Part shown: piece after piece, positions 1 to 9,368 of the stretch
How positions within the stretch are numbered: the first letter of the stretch is position 1
How the letters are laid out: every line of letters begins with the position of its first letter
Assembly (NCBI RefSeq): GCF_028553785.1
Contig: NZ_CP067136.1
Coordinates: 3,160,501 to 3,224,500, forward strand
Direction: 5' to 3'
Source of the DNA: Paracoccus fistulariae
Lineage (GTDB): Bacteria; Pseudomonadota; Alphaproteobacteria; Rhodobacterales; Rhodobacteraceae
Length of the DNA: 64,000 nt
Translations under genes and position numbers: made by a program
Notes under the pieces: model-generated
Seen by the model: only the letters and a program-made list of their open reading frames with translations
Databases searched by the model: none
Told to the model about the DNA's origin: nothing

Positions 1-1
1 G

Positions 2-547
2 TCCGACATGTTCCTGGTGAAAACCATGTCGGTGATGTTCATCGAATTCATCCGCGGGGTGCCGCTGATCGCGCTGCTGTTCGTGGCCTCGCTGCTGCTG
101 AACTATTTCCTGCCGCCGGGCACGAATTTCGACATCATCCTGCGCGTGATCATCATGGTGACGGTCTTTGCCGCCGCCTATATGGCCGAGGTGATCCGGG
201 GTGGTCTGGCGGCCCTGCCGCGCGGCCAGTACGAGGCGGCCGACGCCCTGGGGCTGGATTACTGGAAGGCGCAGCGGCTGATCATTCTGCCGCAGGCGCT
301 GAAGATCAGCATTCCGGGCATCGTCTCGACCTTCATCGGCATGTTCAAGGACACCACGCTGGTGACCTTCGTGGGCCTGTACGATCCGCTGAAATCCATG
401 TCTGACGCCGTCCGCGCCTCGACCGACTGGAAGGGTATCTACTGGGAGCCCTATATCTTCGTCGGCGTCATTTTCTTCATCATCTGCTTCGGCATGTCGC
501 GCTATTCGATGTATCTCGAGCGTCGGCTGCAGCGTGACCACAGGTAA
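2..547 (+). CDS. Amino-acid ABC transporter permease, C-terminal part (5' end outside window)
   Basis: This is the carboxy-terminal part of an inner-membrane permease; the reading frame is open from the first bases of the window, so the start lies upstream. It shows several hydrophobic membrane segments and the classic cytoplasmic EAA loop ([20 protein letters not shown]), where the permease docks on its ATPase. The loop and the following gene place it in the AapM/BztC group of polar amino-acid importers. It ends 10 bases before the ATPase start, so the two are cotranscribed. The role as general L-amino-acid uptake is inferred from the family; the substrate cannot be read from this fragment. 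Confidence 0.9.
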   Translation, partial: SDMFLVKTMSVMFIEFIRGVPLIALLFVASLLLNYFLPPGTNFDIILRVIIMVTVFAAAYMAEVIRGGLAALPRGQYEAADALGLDYWKAQRLIILPQALKISIPGIVSTFIGMFKDTTLVTFVGLYDPLKSMSDAVRASTDWKGIYWEPYIFVGVIFFIICFGMSRYSMYLERRLQRDHR

Positions 548-557
548 GGAGGCCGCC

Positions 558-1346
558 ATGAGCGAAGCCATCACCCGCGAAATCGACCGCAGCCATATGC
601 AGGTCAGCGACGAGGTCGCGATCTCGATCAGCAATATGAACAAGTGGTACGGGACGTTCCACGTGCTGCGCGACATCAATCTGACCGTGCATCGCGGAGA
701 GCGTATCGTCATCGCCGGGCCTTCGGGGTCCGGCAAATCGACGCTGATCCGCTGCATCAACCGGCTGGAAGAGCATCAGGCCGGGCAGATCGTCGTCGAT
801 GGGATCGAACTGACCAGCGATATCAAGAATATCGACAAGGTCCGGTCCGAGGTCGGCATGGTGTTTCAGCATTTCAACCTGTTTCCGCATCTGACGGTGC
901 TGGAAAACTGCACGCTGGCGCCGATCTGGGTCCGCAAGGTGCCCAAGAAAAAGGCCGAGGCAACGGCCATGCATTTCCTTGAAAAGGTCAAGATCCCGGA
1001 ACAGGCCAATAAATATCCGGGCCAGTTGTCGGGCGGTCAGCAGCAGCGCGTGGCCATCGCCCGGTCGCTGTGTATGCAGCCACGGATCATGCTGTTCGAC
1101 GAGCCGACCAGCGCCCTTGACCCCGAGATGATCAAGGAGGTGCTGGATACGATGATCGAGCTGGCCGAAGAAGGTATGACCATGCTGTGCGTCACCCATG
1201 AGATGGGTTTCGCGCAGGCCGTGGCGAACCGCGTGATCTTCATGGATCAGGGCCAGATCGTCGAGCAGAACAACCCGCATGACTTCTTCAACAACCCGCA
1301 ATCGGACCGGACCAAGCTGTTCCTCAGCCAGATTCTGGGGCACTGA
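558..1346 (+). CDS. aapP: Amino-acid ABC transporter ATP-binding protein (AapP/BztD family)
   Basis: This 262-residue ATPase powers the permease encoded just upstream. Visible motifs are Walker [10 protein letters not shown] (residues 54-62), the Q-loop VFQHFNLFP, the signature LSGGQQQR, Walker [15 protein letters not shown] and the switch histidine in VTHEM. The start at 558 is chosen over a frame-open ATG at 534 because AAGGAGG sits 6 bases upstream and the 534 start would overlap the permease. The protein ends LFLSQILGH, typical of the AapP branch. It is followed by a strong hairpin terminator, so it is probably the last gene of the aap/bzt operon. Confidence 0.93.
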   Translation: MSEAITREIDRSHMQVSDEVAISISNMNKWYGTFHVLRDINLTVHRGERIVIAGPSGSGKSTLIRCINRLEEHQAGQIVVDGIELTSDIKNIDKVRSEVGMVFQHFNLFPHLTVLENCTLAPIWVRKVPKKKAEATAMHFLEKVKIPEQANKYPGQLSGGQQQRVAIARSLCMQPRIMLFDEPTSALDPEMIKEVLDTMIELAEEGMTMLCVTHEMGFAQAVANRVIFMDQGQIVEQNNPHDFFNNPQSDRTKLFLSQILGH

Positions 1347-1364
1347 TACCGGGCCACAAAAGCA

Positions 1365-1403
1365 ACGGGCCGCGGCGAGATCTCGCTGCGGCCCGTTCGT
1401 TTT
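1365..1403. terminator. Hairpin terminator between convergent aapP and sixA-like genes
   Basis: A perfect 9-bp stem (ACGGGCCGC, 1365-1373, with GCGGCCCGT, 1388-1396) encloses a second palindrome GCGAGATCTCGC. T-rich tracts follow on both strands (TTCGTTTT on plus, TTGCTTTT on minus), so it can serve both convergent genes. Confidence 0.8.
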
Positions 1404-1418
1404 CGGCGAAAGCTGCGG

Positions 1419-1937
1419 TCAGATGCGGCCGTCGAAGCGGACGAAATCCATCACGCTGCCGCTGCGGGGCTGAACCTGGGACCAGTTGTCGATCTGGAAG
1501 TCGATGACCAGCGTGGCGCAGGTGGGATAGCGGCGGAATTCCGGGTCCAGCGGCGTATTCGCGGGCAGCAGCGCGGCCAGTTCGGAAATGCCCGGATTAT
1601 GGCCCAGCATCATCACCGTGGGTTGCGAGGCGCTGCGCAGGATCGTCAACATCTTGTCAGGGCCGGCATGATACAGGCCCGGCTCGATCCGAATCAGCGG
1701 GCGCACCTCCAGCGCGGCTTGCGCGACCATGGCCCATGTCTCTTGCGTGCGCTTGGCCGAGGAGCACAGGACCTCTTCCGGCTCATACCCGCGCGATGCC
1801 ATGAAGTCGCCCAGCTCAAGGGCCGAGCGGCGGCCGCGGGCATTCAGCGGGCGGTCGTGATCGGGCAGGGTCGGGTCATCCCAAGCCGATTTGGCATGAC
1901 GCGTCAAAATCAGCCGGCGATATCCAAGCGGAGTCAT
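1419..1937 (-). CDS. SixA-type histidine phosphatase
   Basis: This 172-residue protein belongs to the small phosphohistidine phosphatase branch of the histidine phosphatase superfamily. The catalytic RHA motif lies at residues 13-15 (LTRHAKSAW), the second conserved histidine in LGHNPG around residue 127, and a DRPLNARG segment typical of SixA follows the first motif. SixA proteins remove phosphate from phosphohistidine in phosphorelay or PTS carrier proteins. The target here is unknown because no partner is adjacent. It lies 88 bp downstream of argB on the same strand and may be read through from it. Confidence 0.85.
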   Translation of the reverse strand: MTPLGYRRLILTRHAKSAWDDPTLPDHDRPLNARGRRSALELGDFMASRGYEPEEVLCSSAKRTQETWAMVAQAALEVRPLIRIEPGLYHAGPDKMLTILRSASQPTVMMLGHNPGISELAALLPANTPLDPEFRRYPTCATLVIDFQIDNWSQVQPRSGSVMDFVRFDGRI

Positions 1938-2025
1938 GGGGATGCCTTATTTAATGTCGATCAAATGATAACCTGCCACAGCATTTCGCGGTTCGGCAAG
2001 AGCCGTCTGAACGAACTGCTAAGAG

Positions 2026-2943
2026 TTAAGGTTCCGAGCGACCCTGCCGCAACCCGTGCGGTCGCGTGCTGGGTCTGGTCGAGCGGATGATCGAGCCCGC
2101 GCCATGTTCGGTGAACAATTCCAGCAGACAGGCATTCGGCACCCGGCCATCCAGAATGACGACGGCGCGCACCCCGTCCTGCAGCGCCTTCAGCGCGGTT
2201 TCGGTCTTGGGGATCATGCCGCCCGCGATCTGGCCATCCGCGATCATCGCGCGCACCTCATCCGGATGCAGCTGGGTGACGACCTCGCCCTGCGCGTTCT
2301 TGACCCCGGCCACATCGGTCAGCAGCAGCAGGCGATCGGCGCGCAGCGCGCCCGCGATGGCCCCGGCGGCCGTGTCGCCATTGACGTTGAAGGTCTCATT
2401 ATCTGCCATGCCGGTGGCGACCGGCGCGATGACGGGGATCATGCCTGCGGTGTAAAGGTCGCGGATGATCTGGACATTCATTTCGACCGGGCGGCCCACG
2501 AAACCCAGTTCGGGATCGTCGGCTTCACAGACCATCATGTCATCGTCCTTGCCGCTGATGCCGACGGCCCGTCCGCCCGCATCATTGATGGCCTGAACGA
2601 TGCGCTTGTTGACCAGACCCGACAGCACCATTTCGACGACATCGACGGTTTCCTTGGTCGTGACCCGCTTGCCCCGGACAAAGCGGCTTTCGATGCCCAG
2701 CTTGCCCAGAAGATCGTTGATCATCGGTCCGCCGCCATGACAGACGACCGGGTTCATGCCGACCTGCTTCATCAGCACGATGTCACGCGCGAATTCCGCC
2801 ATCGCATCATCGTCGCCCATGGCATTGCCGCCGAATTTCACCACCACCACGGCATCCGAATAGCGCTGCAGATAGGGCAGGGCCTCGGACAGGGTGCGGG
2901 CGGTGGCGATCCAGTCTTGGTTCATCTTCTGCGTTCTCATCAA
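2026..2943 (-). CDS. argB: Acetylglutamate kinase
   Basis: ArgB phosphorylates N-acetyl-L-glutamate, the second step of arginine (ornithine) synthesis, in the cytoplasm. The amino-acid kinase fold is evident: [10 protein letters not shown] near residue 35, the nucleotide/substrate glycine motif CHGGGPMIN near residue 70, and the [15 protein letters not shown] segment near residue 190. The length of about 300 residues is normal. The start may be Met1 (2943) or Met7 (2925). The C-terminal tail after GSIIRS is basic and somewhat longer than usual. It follows engB on the same strand with a 45-bp gap. Confidence 0.96.
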   Translation of the reverse strand: MMRTQKMNQDWIATARTLSEALPYLQRYSDAVVVVKFGGNAMGDDDAMAEFARDIVLMKQVGMNPVVCHGGGPMINDLLGKLGIESRFVRGKRVTTKETVDVVEMVLSGLVNKRIVQAINDAGGRAVGISGKDDDMMVCEADDPELGFVGRPVEMNVQIIRDLYTAGMIPVIAPVATGMADNETFNVNGDTAAGAIAGALRADRLLLLTDVAGVKNAQGEVVTQLHPDEVRAMIADGQIAGGMIPKTETALKALQDGVRAVVILDGRVPNACLLELFTEHGAGSIIRSTRPSTRPHGLRQGRSEP

Positions 2944-2988
2944 AATGGTCCCTCTGCAGCGCTCCGGACCCTAGGACGCCCGCGCGGG

Positions 2989-3639
2989 TCAGTCCAGCCC
3001 GGCAATGATCGCGCGAAGCGTTGCGATGCCCTGACCCTTTTCGGAAGAGGTCACCACCAGTTGCGGAAAGGCGGCCGGGTGCTTTTGCAATTCGGTCTCG
3101 ACCTGCTCGATCACCGGCTTGATGGCGTTCGGACCCAGTTTGTCGGCCTTGGTCAGCACGACCTGAAAGGGTACGGCGGATTTGTCCAGCAGGGTCATGA
3201 TCTCGTGATCGACCGGCTTGACGCCGTGGCGTGCATCGATCAGGCAAAAGGCGCGCCGCAGGGTCGGGCGCCCGGCCAGGTAATTCTTCAGCAGGGCCTG
3301 CCATTTGGCGACGACGGCCAGCGGGGCCTTGGCGAAACCATAGCCGGGCAGGTCCACCAGATAGCCGTGATCGCCCAAGGTGAAATAGTTGATTTCTTGC
3401 GTGCGGCCCGGCGTATTCGACGCCCGCGCGATCCCCTTGCGCCCGGTCAGCGCGTTGATCAGGCTGGACTTGCCGACATTGCTGCGCCCGGCAAAGCAGA
3501 CCTCGGGGCGATCCGCCGGGGGCAGGCCATCCATCGCGACCACGCCCTTCAGGAAATCGACCGGCCCGGCAAATAACAGCCGCGCGGCCTCGGCCTGTGC
3601 GGGATCGGGCTCCTCCGCGACGGGGAAGGAAACTTTCAT
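2989..3639 (-). CDS. engB: Ribosome-biogenesis GTPase EngB (YsxC/YihA)
   Basis: This is a 216-residue GTPase of the TrmE-Era-EngA-EngB group, needed for assembly of the large ribosomal subunit. The G-motifs are in order: G1 GRSNVGKSS (residues 51-59), a G2-region threonine in NTPGRT, G3 DLPGYGFA, G4 TKADK and G5 SSEKGQG. Its ATG overlaps the stop of the MOSC gene in an ATGA arrangement, so translation is probably coupled within the yidC-MOSC-engB-argB run. Confidence 0.95.
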   Translation of the reverse strand: MKVSFPVAEEPDPAQAEAARLLFAGPVDFLKGVVAMDGLPPADRPEVCFAGRSNVGKSSLINALTGRKGIARASNTPGRTQEINYFTLGDHGYLVDLPGYGFAKAPLAVVAKWQALLKNYLAGRPTLRRAFCLIDARHGVKPVDHEIMTLLDKSAVPFQVVLTKADKLGPNAIKPVIEQVETELQKHPAAFPQLVVTSSEKGQGIATLRAIIAGLD

Positions 3640-4397
3640 AATCTGACCTCATCGCCGATCTGAATGGTGCCACCAGTGACCACCTCGGCGAAGATGCCGA
3701 AATTGGTGTGGCCGTAGAATTCCTGCAACCGGTCCAGCATCTGGCAATCGCGCGATCCGGTTTCGCTATTGGCGCTGGTCGCATCGCAGCGGGTGATATG
3801 GTCGGTGATCCGCAGCTCGACCGAGCCGATATGGATCACCTGCCCGATCAGATCCGCCTCGGCCTGCGGGGGCAGCCCTTTCAGCCACAGATTGCCGCGC
3901 CAGCGGTCGATGCCGATCTGCTGGCCCATGCGGGTTTCCAGATCGGCCAGACTGTCCAGCGACAGGATCGAGATCCAGGGCCATTTGCTGTCCGTCCAGA
4001 TCGCCGCGCCCCGCACCAGACGCGAGGCGGGCGAGGCATCGCCGGGCCACAGCGGGCGCAGCCAGTCCAGAAGCGCGGCCCCTTCGGTCACGGGATCGAA
4101 GCTGAGGGCAGGGCGGTCGGGATGGGTCAGGCTGATCCGCCGATCCTGCCAGCCGCCCTTGACCGCTTGCAGGGCATGGCCGGTCACGCCGCGCAGAAAC
4201 TGTGTTTTGGGCATCCAGCGATCGGGTTCGCCATCGCTTTGGCTTTTCCGGGCGTGGCGTTCGCCTGCCTCTGTCAGAACCGCCCATTCGCGGTCGCCGG
4301 GCAGTCGTCGTGCCGCCTGAAGGGCGATCTGGCCCAGATCTTCGCCCCCGACCGACTTGATCGGGTGGCGACGGATATGGGCCAGATGTGCGGTCAT
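3636..4397 (-). CDS. MOSC-domain protein
   Basis: This is a 253-residue protein with the MOSC N-terminal beta-barrel signature near its start (RRHPIKSVGGE) and a MOSC core. MOSC proteins bind sulfur or molybdenum cofactors and include the YcbX and YiiM detoxification proteins; the conserved cysteine of eukaryotic MOSC enzymes is not obvious, so the reaction is unknown. The ATG at 4397 overlaps the yidC stop (ATGA), and its own stop overlaps the engB start. A longer in-frame reading from 4646 would run inside yidC and is rejected. Confidence 0.85.
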   Translation of the reverse strand: MTAHLAHIRRHPIKSVGGEDLGQIALQAARRLPGDREWAVLTEAGERHARKSQSDGEPDRWMPKTQFLRGVTGHALQAVKGGWQDRRISLTHPDRPALSFDPVTEGAALLDWLRPLWPGDASPASRLVRGAAIWTDSKWPWISILSLDSLADLETRMGQQIGIDRWRGNLWLKGLPPQAEADLIGQVIHIGSVELRITDHITRCDATSANSETGSRDCQMLDRLQEFYGHTNFGIFAEVVTGGTIQIGDEVRL

Positions 4398-6241
4398 TTC
4401 TTGCCGGACTTCTTCCGCCCGACAGGGACCGATGATTTGATATTGCCGAACAGGTCCGGGCGGTGACCATGCATCGACATGATCGTGTACTGCTGGATGA
4501 TGGTGATCACGTTGTTGGTGATCCAGTACAGAACCAGACCCGAGGCAAAGCCGCCCAGCATGAACATGAAGACCCAGGGCATCAGCGCGAAGATCATTTT
4601 TTGCGACGGATCGGCGGGGGCCGGGTTCAGCTTTTGCTGCAGCCACATGCTGATGCCCAGGATGATCGCCAGCGCGGGCAGCGACAGCGAATGCAGCAGC
4701 GTCCCTTGCGCCGGTGCGGCATAGGGCAGCAGCCCGAACAGGTTCAGCAGGCTGGACGGGTCCGGCGCCGAGAGGTCGCGGATCCAGCCGATCCAGGGCG
4801 CGTGGCGCAGTTCGATGGTGACGAAGATCACCTTGTAGAGCGAGAAGAAGATCGGGATCTGCAGCAGCACCGGCAGACAGCCCGCCGCCGGGTTGACCTT
4901 TTCGCGCTTGTAAAGCTCCATCACCTCTTTCTGCATCTTCATCCGGTCATCGCCGGTGCGCTCGCGGATCGCCTCCATCTCGGGCTGCAATTCCTTCATC
5001 TTCGCCATCGAGACATAGGATTTGCGCGCCAGCGGGAAGACCAGCAGTTTCAGGATGAAGGTCAGGCCGATGATCGACCAGCCCATATTGCCGATATGCT
5101 GGTTCAGCCAATGCAGCAGGCGGAAGATCGGCTTGGTCAGGAAGTAGAACCAGCCCCAGTCGATCGAATCGACGAAACGCTGGATGCCGGGGGTTTCCTC
5201 ATAGCCCTTGATGACTTCCCATTCCTTCGCCCCCGCGAAGAGGTAAGAGGTCGCCTCCAGCAGCTGGCCCGGCTGGACCGTCTGCATCGGATAGCGGGTC
5301 TCGGTCTGGTAGATATCGGCGCCATCGGCATATTTCACCACCGCCTCGAAGGACTGACCGGCGGCCGGGGCCAGCGTGGTCATCCAGTATTTGTCGGTAA
5401 AGCCGATCCAGCCGTTTTCGGTGACATTGTAGATGCTGGCGCGGCCTTCGCGGGCAACCGGGTCCTGATCGGCGATATCGCCGTAATCCATCTCGACCAG
5501 CTCGCCATCATGCATGCCGACCGCGCCTTCATGCAGCACGAAGAAATTCTGCGTGTCGGGTTTGCCGTGGCGGGCGATGATGCCATAGGGCGCGGCGGAA
5601 AAGGCCGCGTCGCCATCGTTCTGGACGCTTTGATCGACGGTGAACAGGTAGTTGTCATCCAGTTCATAGGTGCGGCGGAAGATCTGGCCCGCGCCATTGT
5701 CCCATGCCAGCGTGACGGGCTGGCCGGGGGCAAGGACGTCGCCCGATTCCACGCTCCAGACCGTTGCCGGGTTGGGCACCAGCGACGGATCCACGCCCGG
5801 GCCAGGGGTCCAGCCATAGACGGTGTAATAGGGCTTGGACGTGCCGGTCTGGATCGTTGCATCCGCCGTTGCCGAAGACGGCGCCAGCAGGCGCACATCG
5901 GGCGAATTTTCGTCCAGCGTTTCCTTGTATTTCAGCAGCAGCAGATCGTCGATGCGACCGCCCGCCAGCGAGATCGACCCCTTCAGCGAGGGGGTCTCGA
6001 TCTGAATGCGGCCTGCCTGCGCGGTTGCGGGCGTTGCGCCCTCTGCCGTCAGATCGGCTGGGCCACTGGCAAAATCGGACGCCGCCGGGCCGGAAAGTTC
6101 GCCCGAGGCGCTTTGTTCGGCCACCGGCTGTTGCGCCGTGTCTTCGACCGGCGGTTCAGGCGCGAAGAGCGTGTACCAGATCAGGATCACCACAAACGAC
6201 AGAACTGTCGCCAGGATGAGATTGCGATTGTTATCTTCCAT
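4394..6241 (-). CDS. yidC: Membrane protein insertase YidC
   Basis: YidC inserts and folds inner-membrane proteins, alone or with SecYEG. The 615-residue length fits the Gram-negative form. There is an N-terminal membrane segment (about residues 6-25), a large periplasmic beta domain to about residue 355, then the conserved insertase core with five membrane segments, including the cytoplasmic hairpin rich in K and E (MKMQKEVMELYKREKVNP). The basic tail ends GRKKSGKK. It is the first gene of a minus-strand run with MOSC, engB and argB. In many bacteria yidC adjoins rpmH-rnpA-yidD; here ttcA and a plus-strand hydrolase lie between. Confidence 0.97.
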   Translation of the reverse strand: MEDNNRNLILATVLSFVVILIWYTLFAPEPPVEDTAQQPVAEQSASGELSGPAASDFASGPADLTAEGATPATAQAGRIQIETPSLKGSISLAGGRIDDLLLLKYKETLDENSPDVRLLAPSSATADATIQTGTSKPYYTVYGWTPGPGVDPSLVPNPATVWSVESGDVLAPGQPVTLAWDNGAGQIFRRTYELDDNYLFTVDQSVQNDGDAAFSAAPYGIIARHGKPDTQNFFVLHEGAVGMHDGELVEMDYGDIADQDPVAREGRASIYNVTENGWIGFTDKYWMTTLAPAAGQSFEAVVKYADGADIYQTETRYPMQTVQPGQLLEATSYLFAGAKEWEVIKGYEETPGIQRFVDSIDWGWFYFLTKPIFRLLHWLNQHIGNMGWSIIGLTFILKLLVFPLARKSYVSMAKMKELQPEMEAIRERTGDDRMKMQKEVMELYKREKVNPAAGCLPVLLQIPIFFSLYKVIFVTIELRHAPWIGWIRDLSAPDPSSLLNLFGLLPYAAPAQGTLLHSLSLPALAIILGISMWLQQKLNPAPADPSQKMIFALMPWVFMFMLGGFASGLVLYWITNNVITIIQQYTIMSMHGHRPDLFGNIKSSVPVGRKKSGKK

Positions 6242-6397
6242 TCCGTCACCAATGTCTTCGCGTCAGTCGCGCCGGTTCAACAGAAGGGGGCGTCAAAGGT
6301 CAAGCGGAATTGGCGTTTCCCCCGGTTTTCGCAGGCCGTTCACGCGCTGTTTCGATGCTGTCGGCGGGTTTTGACCCGGCTTTCGCGACGGCGGCGG

Positions 6398-7273
6398 TCA
6401 ATCCGCAGCCGGGCGCAGATCGGGAATGTCCGAGATCCCCTCGGACGCCGGGAACAATCCGGCAAAGTCGAACAGCTTCGGATCCAGCAAATGCGAGGGG
6501 CGCACGTTCATCAGCGCGCGGAACATGACCTGACGGCGACCCGGGCTGCGGCTTTCCCATTCGTCCAGCAGGCGTTTCACCTGAACGCGCTGCAATCCTT
6601 CCTGGCTGCCGCACAGATCGCAGGGGATGATCGGATAGTTCATGGAACGGGCGAATTTCTCGCAATCGGCCTCGGCCACATAGGCCAGCGGTCGCAGCAC
6701 GGTCAGATCCCCGTCTTCATTCAACAGCTTGGGCGGCATGGTTGCCAGACGCCCGCCGTGGAACAGGTTCATGAAAAATGTTTCCAGAATATCGTCGCGG
6801 TGATGACCCAGCACCACGGCCGAGCAACCTTCCTCGCGGGCGATACGATACAGATTGCCACGGCGCAGACGCGAACAAAGCGCGCAATAGGTGCGCCCCT
6901 GCGGCACCTTTTCCTTCACGATGGAATAGGTGTCCTGATATTCGATACGATGTTCCACGCCGCGCTGGCTGAGGAATTCGGGCAGCACCGTGGCGGGAAA
7001 GCCCGGCTGGCCCTGATCCAGATTGCAGGCCAGCAGATCGACCGGCAGCAATCCGCGCCATTTCAATTCATGCAGCACCGCCAGCAAGGTATAGCTGTCC
7101 TTGCCACCCGACAGGCAGACCAGCCAGCGATCGCCGGGCCGGATCATGCCGTAATCCTCGATGGCCGCGCGGGTTTCGCGCACCAGCCGCTTGCGCAGCT
7201 TGCGAAATTCGGTCGAGGAGGGCGCGCCCGCGAACAGGGCGTGGATCTCGGTATCGTCGGAATCATCCAGCAT
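6398..7273 (-). CDS. ttcA: tRNA 2-thiocytidine synthetase TtcA
   Basis: TtcA is an iron-sulfur, ATP-dependent enzyme that thiolates cytidine 32 of certain tRNAs. The protein (291 residues) shows the PP-loop SGGKDS (residues 55-60), the first CxxC in TYCALCSR, the [11 protein letters not shown] motif and the second CxxC in PCDLCGSQ; the cysteine pairs ligate the Fe-S cluster and handle sulfur. It is read toward yidC with a 156-bp gap that holds no further gene that I can support. Confidence 0.95.
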   Translation of the reverse strand: MLDDSDDTEIHALFAGAPSSTEFRKLRKRLVRETRAAIEDYGMIRPGDRWLVCLSGGKDSYTLLAVLHELKWRGLLPVDLLACNLDQGQPGFPATVLPEFLSQRGVEHRIEYQDTYSIVKEKVPQGRTYCALCSRLRRGNLYRIAREEGCSAVVLGHHRDDILETFFMNLFHGGRLATMPPKLLNEDGDLTVLRPLAYVAEADCEKFARSMNYPIIPCDLCGSQEGLQRVQVKRLLDEWESRSPGRRQVMFRALMNVRPSHLLDPKLFDFAGLFPASEGISDIPDLRPAAD

Positions 7274-7378
7274 GGGTTCGGATTAGGCTAACAACCGCCT
7301 TGCGGCAAGTGCGACGTGTATTCATTTTGTGAAACGCAAAGGTGGTGCTATGCTGAACAAATCAGTTCAGGTGTTCCC

Positions 7379-8272
7379 ATGGCATTCATTTTCTCCCGAC
7401 GCGCCTATTTGCCTGCGGAAAGCAGATTTACGAACAGTGCCTCGGGGACGACGCGCTATCTGCGGCTTGTGGCCTCGGATGCCGGTCCGCATGGCGGTCC
7501 TGCCATGTCCCCGACCGACTGGCTGGCGATGGTTCAGGACACCGCGCAAACGCCCGATATCCTGATTTTCGTGCATGGCTACAATACCTCGCAGGCGGCC
7601 CTGTGGCGACGTCATATGGTGTTGAAGCTGAAACTGGTCGAGAACGGCTACAAGGGGGCGCTGGTCTCTTACGACTGGCCCTCCGATGGCGACAGGTTGC
7701 GCTATATCTCGGAACGGCGCGAGGCCAAGGCGGTGTCCACTGCATTTCTGGCGGATGGCATCCTGATGCTGCTGACGCGCGCCGCAGGTTACCGGGTTCA
7801 TATTCTGGCGCATTCCATGGGCGCCTATCTGACATTGCGGGCGCTGGCGGCCTTCGGCGGCGTTGGGCGCGTCGATCAGGTCATCTTCACGGCGGCGGAT
7901 ATCAACTCGGCCTGGATGGGGTCTGGCGTCTGGGGCGGCATGGTCATGCAGCGGCGTTGCCTGCGCTTTACCAATTATCACAATCCCGATGACAAGGTGC
8001 TGGTCCTGTCGAAGAACTGGTTTCACAGCGGCGCCGAGCGTGCGGGGCTGGAGGGGCTGCCGGGCCGGACCCCGCCGAACTGCCGCGATGTCTATTGCGC
8101 CCGCCAATATCAGATAGGGACCGCCGCGCGGACGCTGGCGCGGTCGCATAACTGGTATTTCGAGGATAGCGGCTTTTACCGCGATCTCAGCATGACGCTG
8201 GCAGGGGTCAAGGCGGCGCAGATGCCGACCCGCGTGGCAACAAACAAGGGCGGGCAGGCGCTTTATGCTTGA
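7379..8272 (+). CDS. Alpha/beta hydrolase (DUF900-like)
   Basis: This 297-residue protein has the DUF900-type alpha/beta hydrolase pattern: an early strand-turn VHGYNTS (oxyanion region) and the nucleophile elbow LAHSMGAY around residue 148. The C-terminal segment SHNWYF may carry the catalytic histidine. The start at 7379 (MAFIFSRR) is preferred over an in-frame upstream codon because the upstream 21 residues are low in family character. The substrate is unknown. The gene is convergent with yidD, only 9 bases apart, without an obvious terminator between them. Confidence 0.75.
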   Translation: MAFIFSRRAYLPAESRFTNSASGTTRYLRLVASDAGPHGGPAMSPTDWLAMVQDTAQTPDILIFVHGYNTSQAALWRRHMVLKLKLVENGYKGALVSYDWPSDGDRLRYISERREAKAVSTAFLADGILMLLTRAAGYRVHILAHSMGAYLTLRALAAFGGVGRVDQVIFTAADINSAWMGSGVWGGMVMQRRCLRFTNYHNPDDKVLVLSKNWFHSGAERAGLEGLPGRTPPNCRDVYCARQYQIGTAARTLARSHNWYFEDSGFYRDLSMTLAGVKAAQMPTRVATNKGGQALYA

Positions 8273-8281
8273 CCGTGCGGC

Positions 8282-8503
8282 TTAGTCGGGGACGTTATCG
8301 ACACCCGATCCGCCCCACGGATGGCAGCGGGCAATCCGCCGCACCGTCAGCCAGCCCCCTTTGAAGGCCCCGTGCTTTTCCAACGCTTCCAGCGAATAGG
8401 CCGAGCAGGTCGGCTGAAACCGGCAGCCATGCCCGACCCAGGGCGACGCCACCAGACGATAGGCGCGCACGGGCAGCGCGACGATATGGGCCAGCGGGCT
8501 CAT
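8282..8503 (-). CDS. yidD: Membrane protein insertion efficiency factor YidD
   Basis: YidD is a small membrane-associated protein that assists YidC-dependent insertion. The 73 residues contain the complete signature: [18 protein letters not shown] and RCHPWGGSG with the family cysteines. The ATG at 8503 overlaps the rnpA stop (ATGA), matching the conserved rpmH-rnpA-yidD order. Confidence 0.95.
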   Translation of the reverse strand: MSPLAHIVALPVRAYRLVASPWVGHGCRFQPTCSAYSLEALEKHGAFKGGWLTVRRIARCHPWGGSGVDNVPD

Positions 8504-8919
8504 TTGTGGATCTTGCGCAGCGCGGCCGCCAGATCCTTTTGCAGATCGGCAAAGTCGCGGCTGACGGTTTCACCCGGGCGGCCGACCAGCACATAATCCC
8601 AGCCGGGCCTGGCACCCGCCATCAGCCCAAGCCGCGCTATCTCGCGCAGGCGCCGCTTGGCGCGATTGCGCATCACCGCATTCCCGATCTTCTTCGAGCA
8701 GGTAAAGCCAACGCGCACCAGAGGCTGGTCATCCCGGCGATGGCGCGCCTGCAGCAGAAACCCCGGCATGCCCTGACGGCGCGCCTTGGCAGCGGCCAGG
8801 AAATCGGCGCGCTTGGCCAGGATCTCGGCCCGGTTTCGCGGGGCATCGGACATGCGAAAAGCCGCCTCGCCATCATCCGGTTGCCGATGCTCAGCAGGGG
8901 GATGGGGCAGGGGCGGCAT
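8500..8919 (-). CDS. rnpA: Ribonuclease P protein component
   Basis: RnpA is the protein subunit of RNase P, which removes the 5' leader of tRNA precursors. The conserved core [20 protein letters not shown] and the KRADFL segment before it are plain. The start is uncertain. Three in-frame ATGs exist: 8964 (TAATG-coupled to the rpmH stop, 154 residues), 8919 (139 residues) and 8853 (117 residues, closest to the usual family length). I give the middle choice. The extra N-terminal residues are proline-rich and poorly conserved in this order. The gene follows rpmH and overlaps yidD. Confidence 0.9.
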   Translation of the reverse strand: MPPLPHPPAEHRQPDDGEAAFRMSDAPRNRAEILAKRADFLAAAKARRQGMPGFLLQARHRRDDQPLVRVGFTCSKKIGNAVMRNRAKRRLREIARLGLMAGARPGWDYVLVGRPGETVSRDFADLQKDLAAALRKIHK

Positions 8920-8963
8920 ATTCAAGGCCTTTTCTGGCGGGGGCAGGCCCCGCCGGGCACGCA

Positions 8964-9098
8964 TTAAGCCGACAGGCTCTTGCGGCCTTTTGCGCGGCGG
9001 GCATTCAGCACGCGACGACCGCCTTTGGTCGCCATGCGCGCACGAAAGCCGTGACGGCGCGCACGAACAAGGTTCGAGGGTTGGAAAGTGCGCTTCAT
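8964..9098 (-). CDS. rpmH: 50S ribosomal protein L34
   Basis: The reverse strand encodes a 44-residue basic protein starting [19 protein letters not shown] and ending KGRKSLSA, which is L34 in full length. It is the first gene of rpmH-rnpA-yidD. A sigma70-type promoter is visible about 100 bp upstream. Confidence 0.97.
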   Translation of the reverse strand: MKRTFQPSNLVRARRHGFRARMATKGGRRVLNARRAKGRKSLSA

Positions 9099-9199
9099 GG
9101 TTCAGATCTCCGGATCGTAGCTTGCGGGTGGCATTTCGGCGCAAGGCAGGGCAAAACACCACAAGCCCCGCGCAGAGGCGCCGGTTATTCGAGGGCCGC

Positions 9200-9228
9200 T
9201 GGATAATCCAGACTGCGCCCGGCGTCAA
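9200..9228 (-). promoter_or_regulatory. Promoter for rpmH-rnpA-yidD
   Basis: On the minus strand TTGACG (9228-9223) and TATCCA (9205-9200) are separated by 17 bp. The position, about 100 bp upstream of rpmH, fits a housekeeping promoter with an untranslated leader. Confidence 0.6.
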
Positions 9229-9368
9229 CAGTGAATAGAATTTTCATCGCCCTATTGAAAGGAACCCGCGCGCCATCACATTCGTTTGATGTGCAAAATG
9301 ATGGGTTTTAAAGTCGAACAGGCGCGAAACGCCTTTGGTGCCCACCCTGAAAGACCGGCAATACAGGA

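Noticed and set aside
6300..6665. A 121-codon frame upstream of yidC on the minus strand
   Set aside because: It overlaps the 3' end of ttcA in another frame and has neither family motifs nor a ribosome site.
4463..7291. A 942-codon open frame opposite yidC and ttcA, and similar long frames at 2056-3576, 15582-17876, 41416-44100, 54218-56812 and 61365-63704
   Set aside because: They are antisense or shifted readings of well-supported genes, rich in His, Gln, Arg and Gly as expected from high-GC third positions, without family motifs.
8282..9228. Chromosome replication origin near rpmH-rnpA-yidD
   Set aside because: This order adjoins oriC in some bacteria, but no dnaA or cluster of DnaA boxes is visible here, and the origin of alphaproteobacteria is usually elsewhere.
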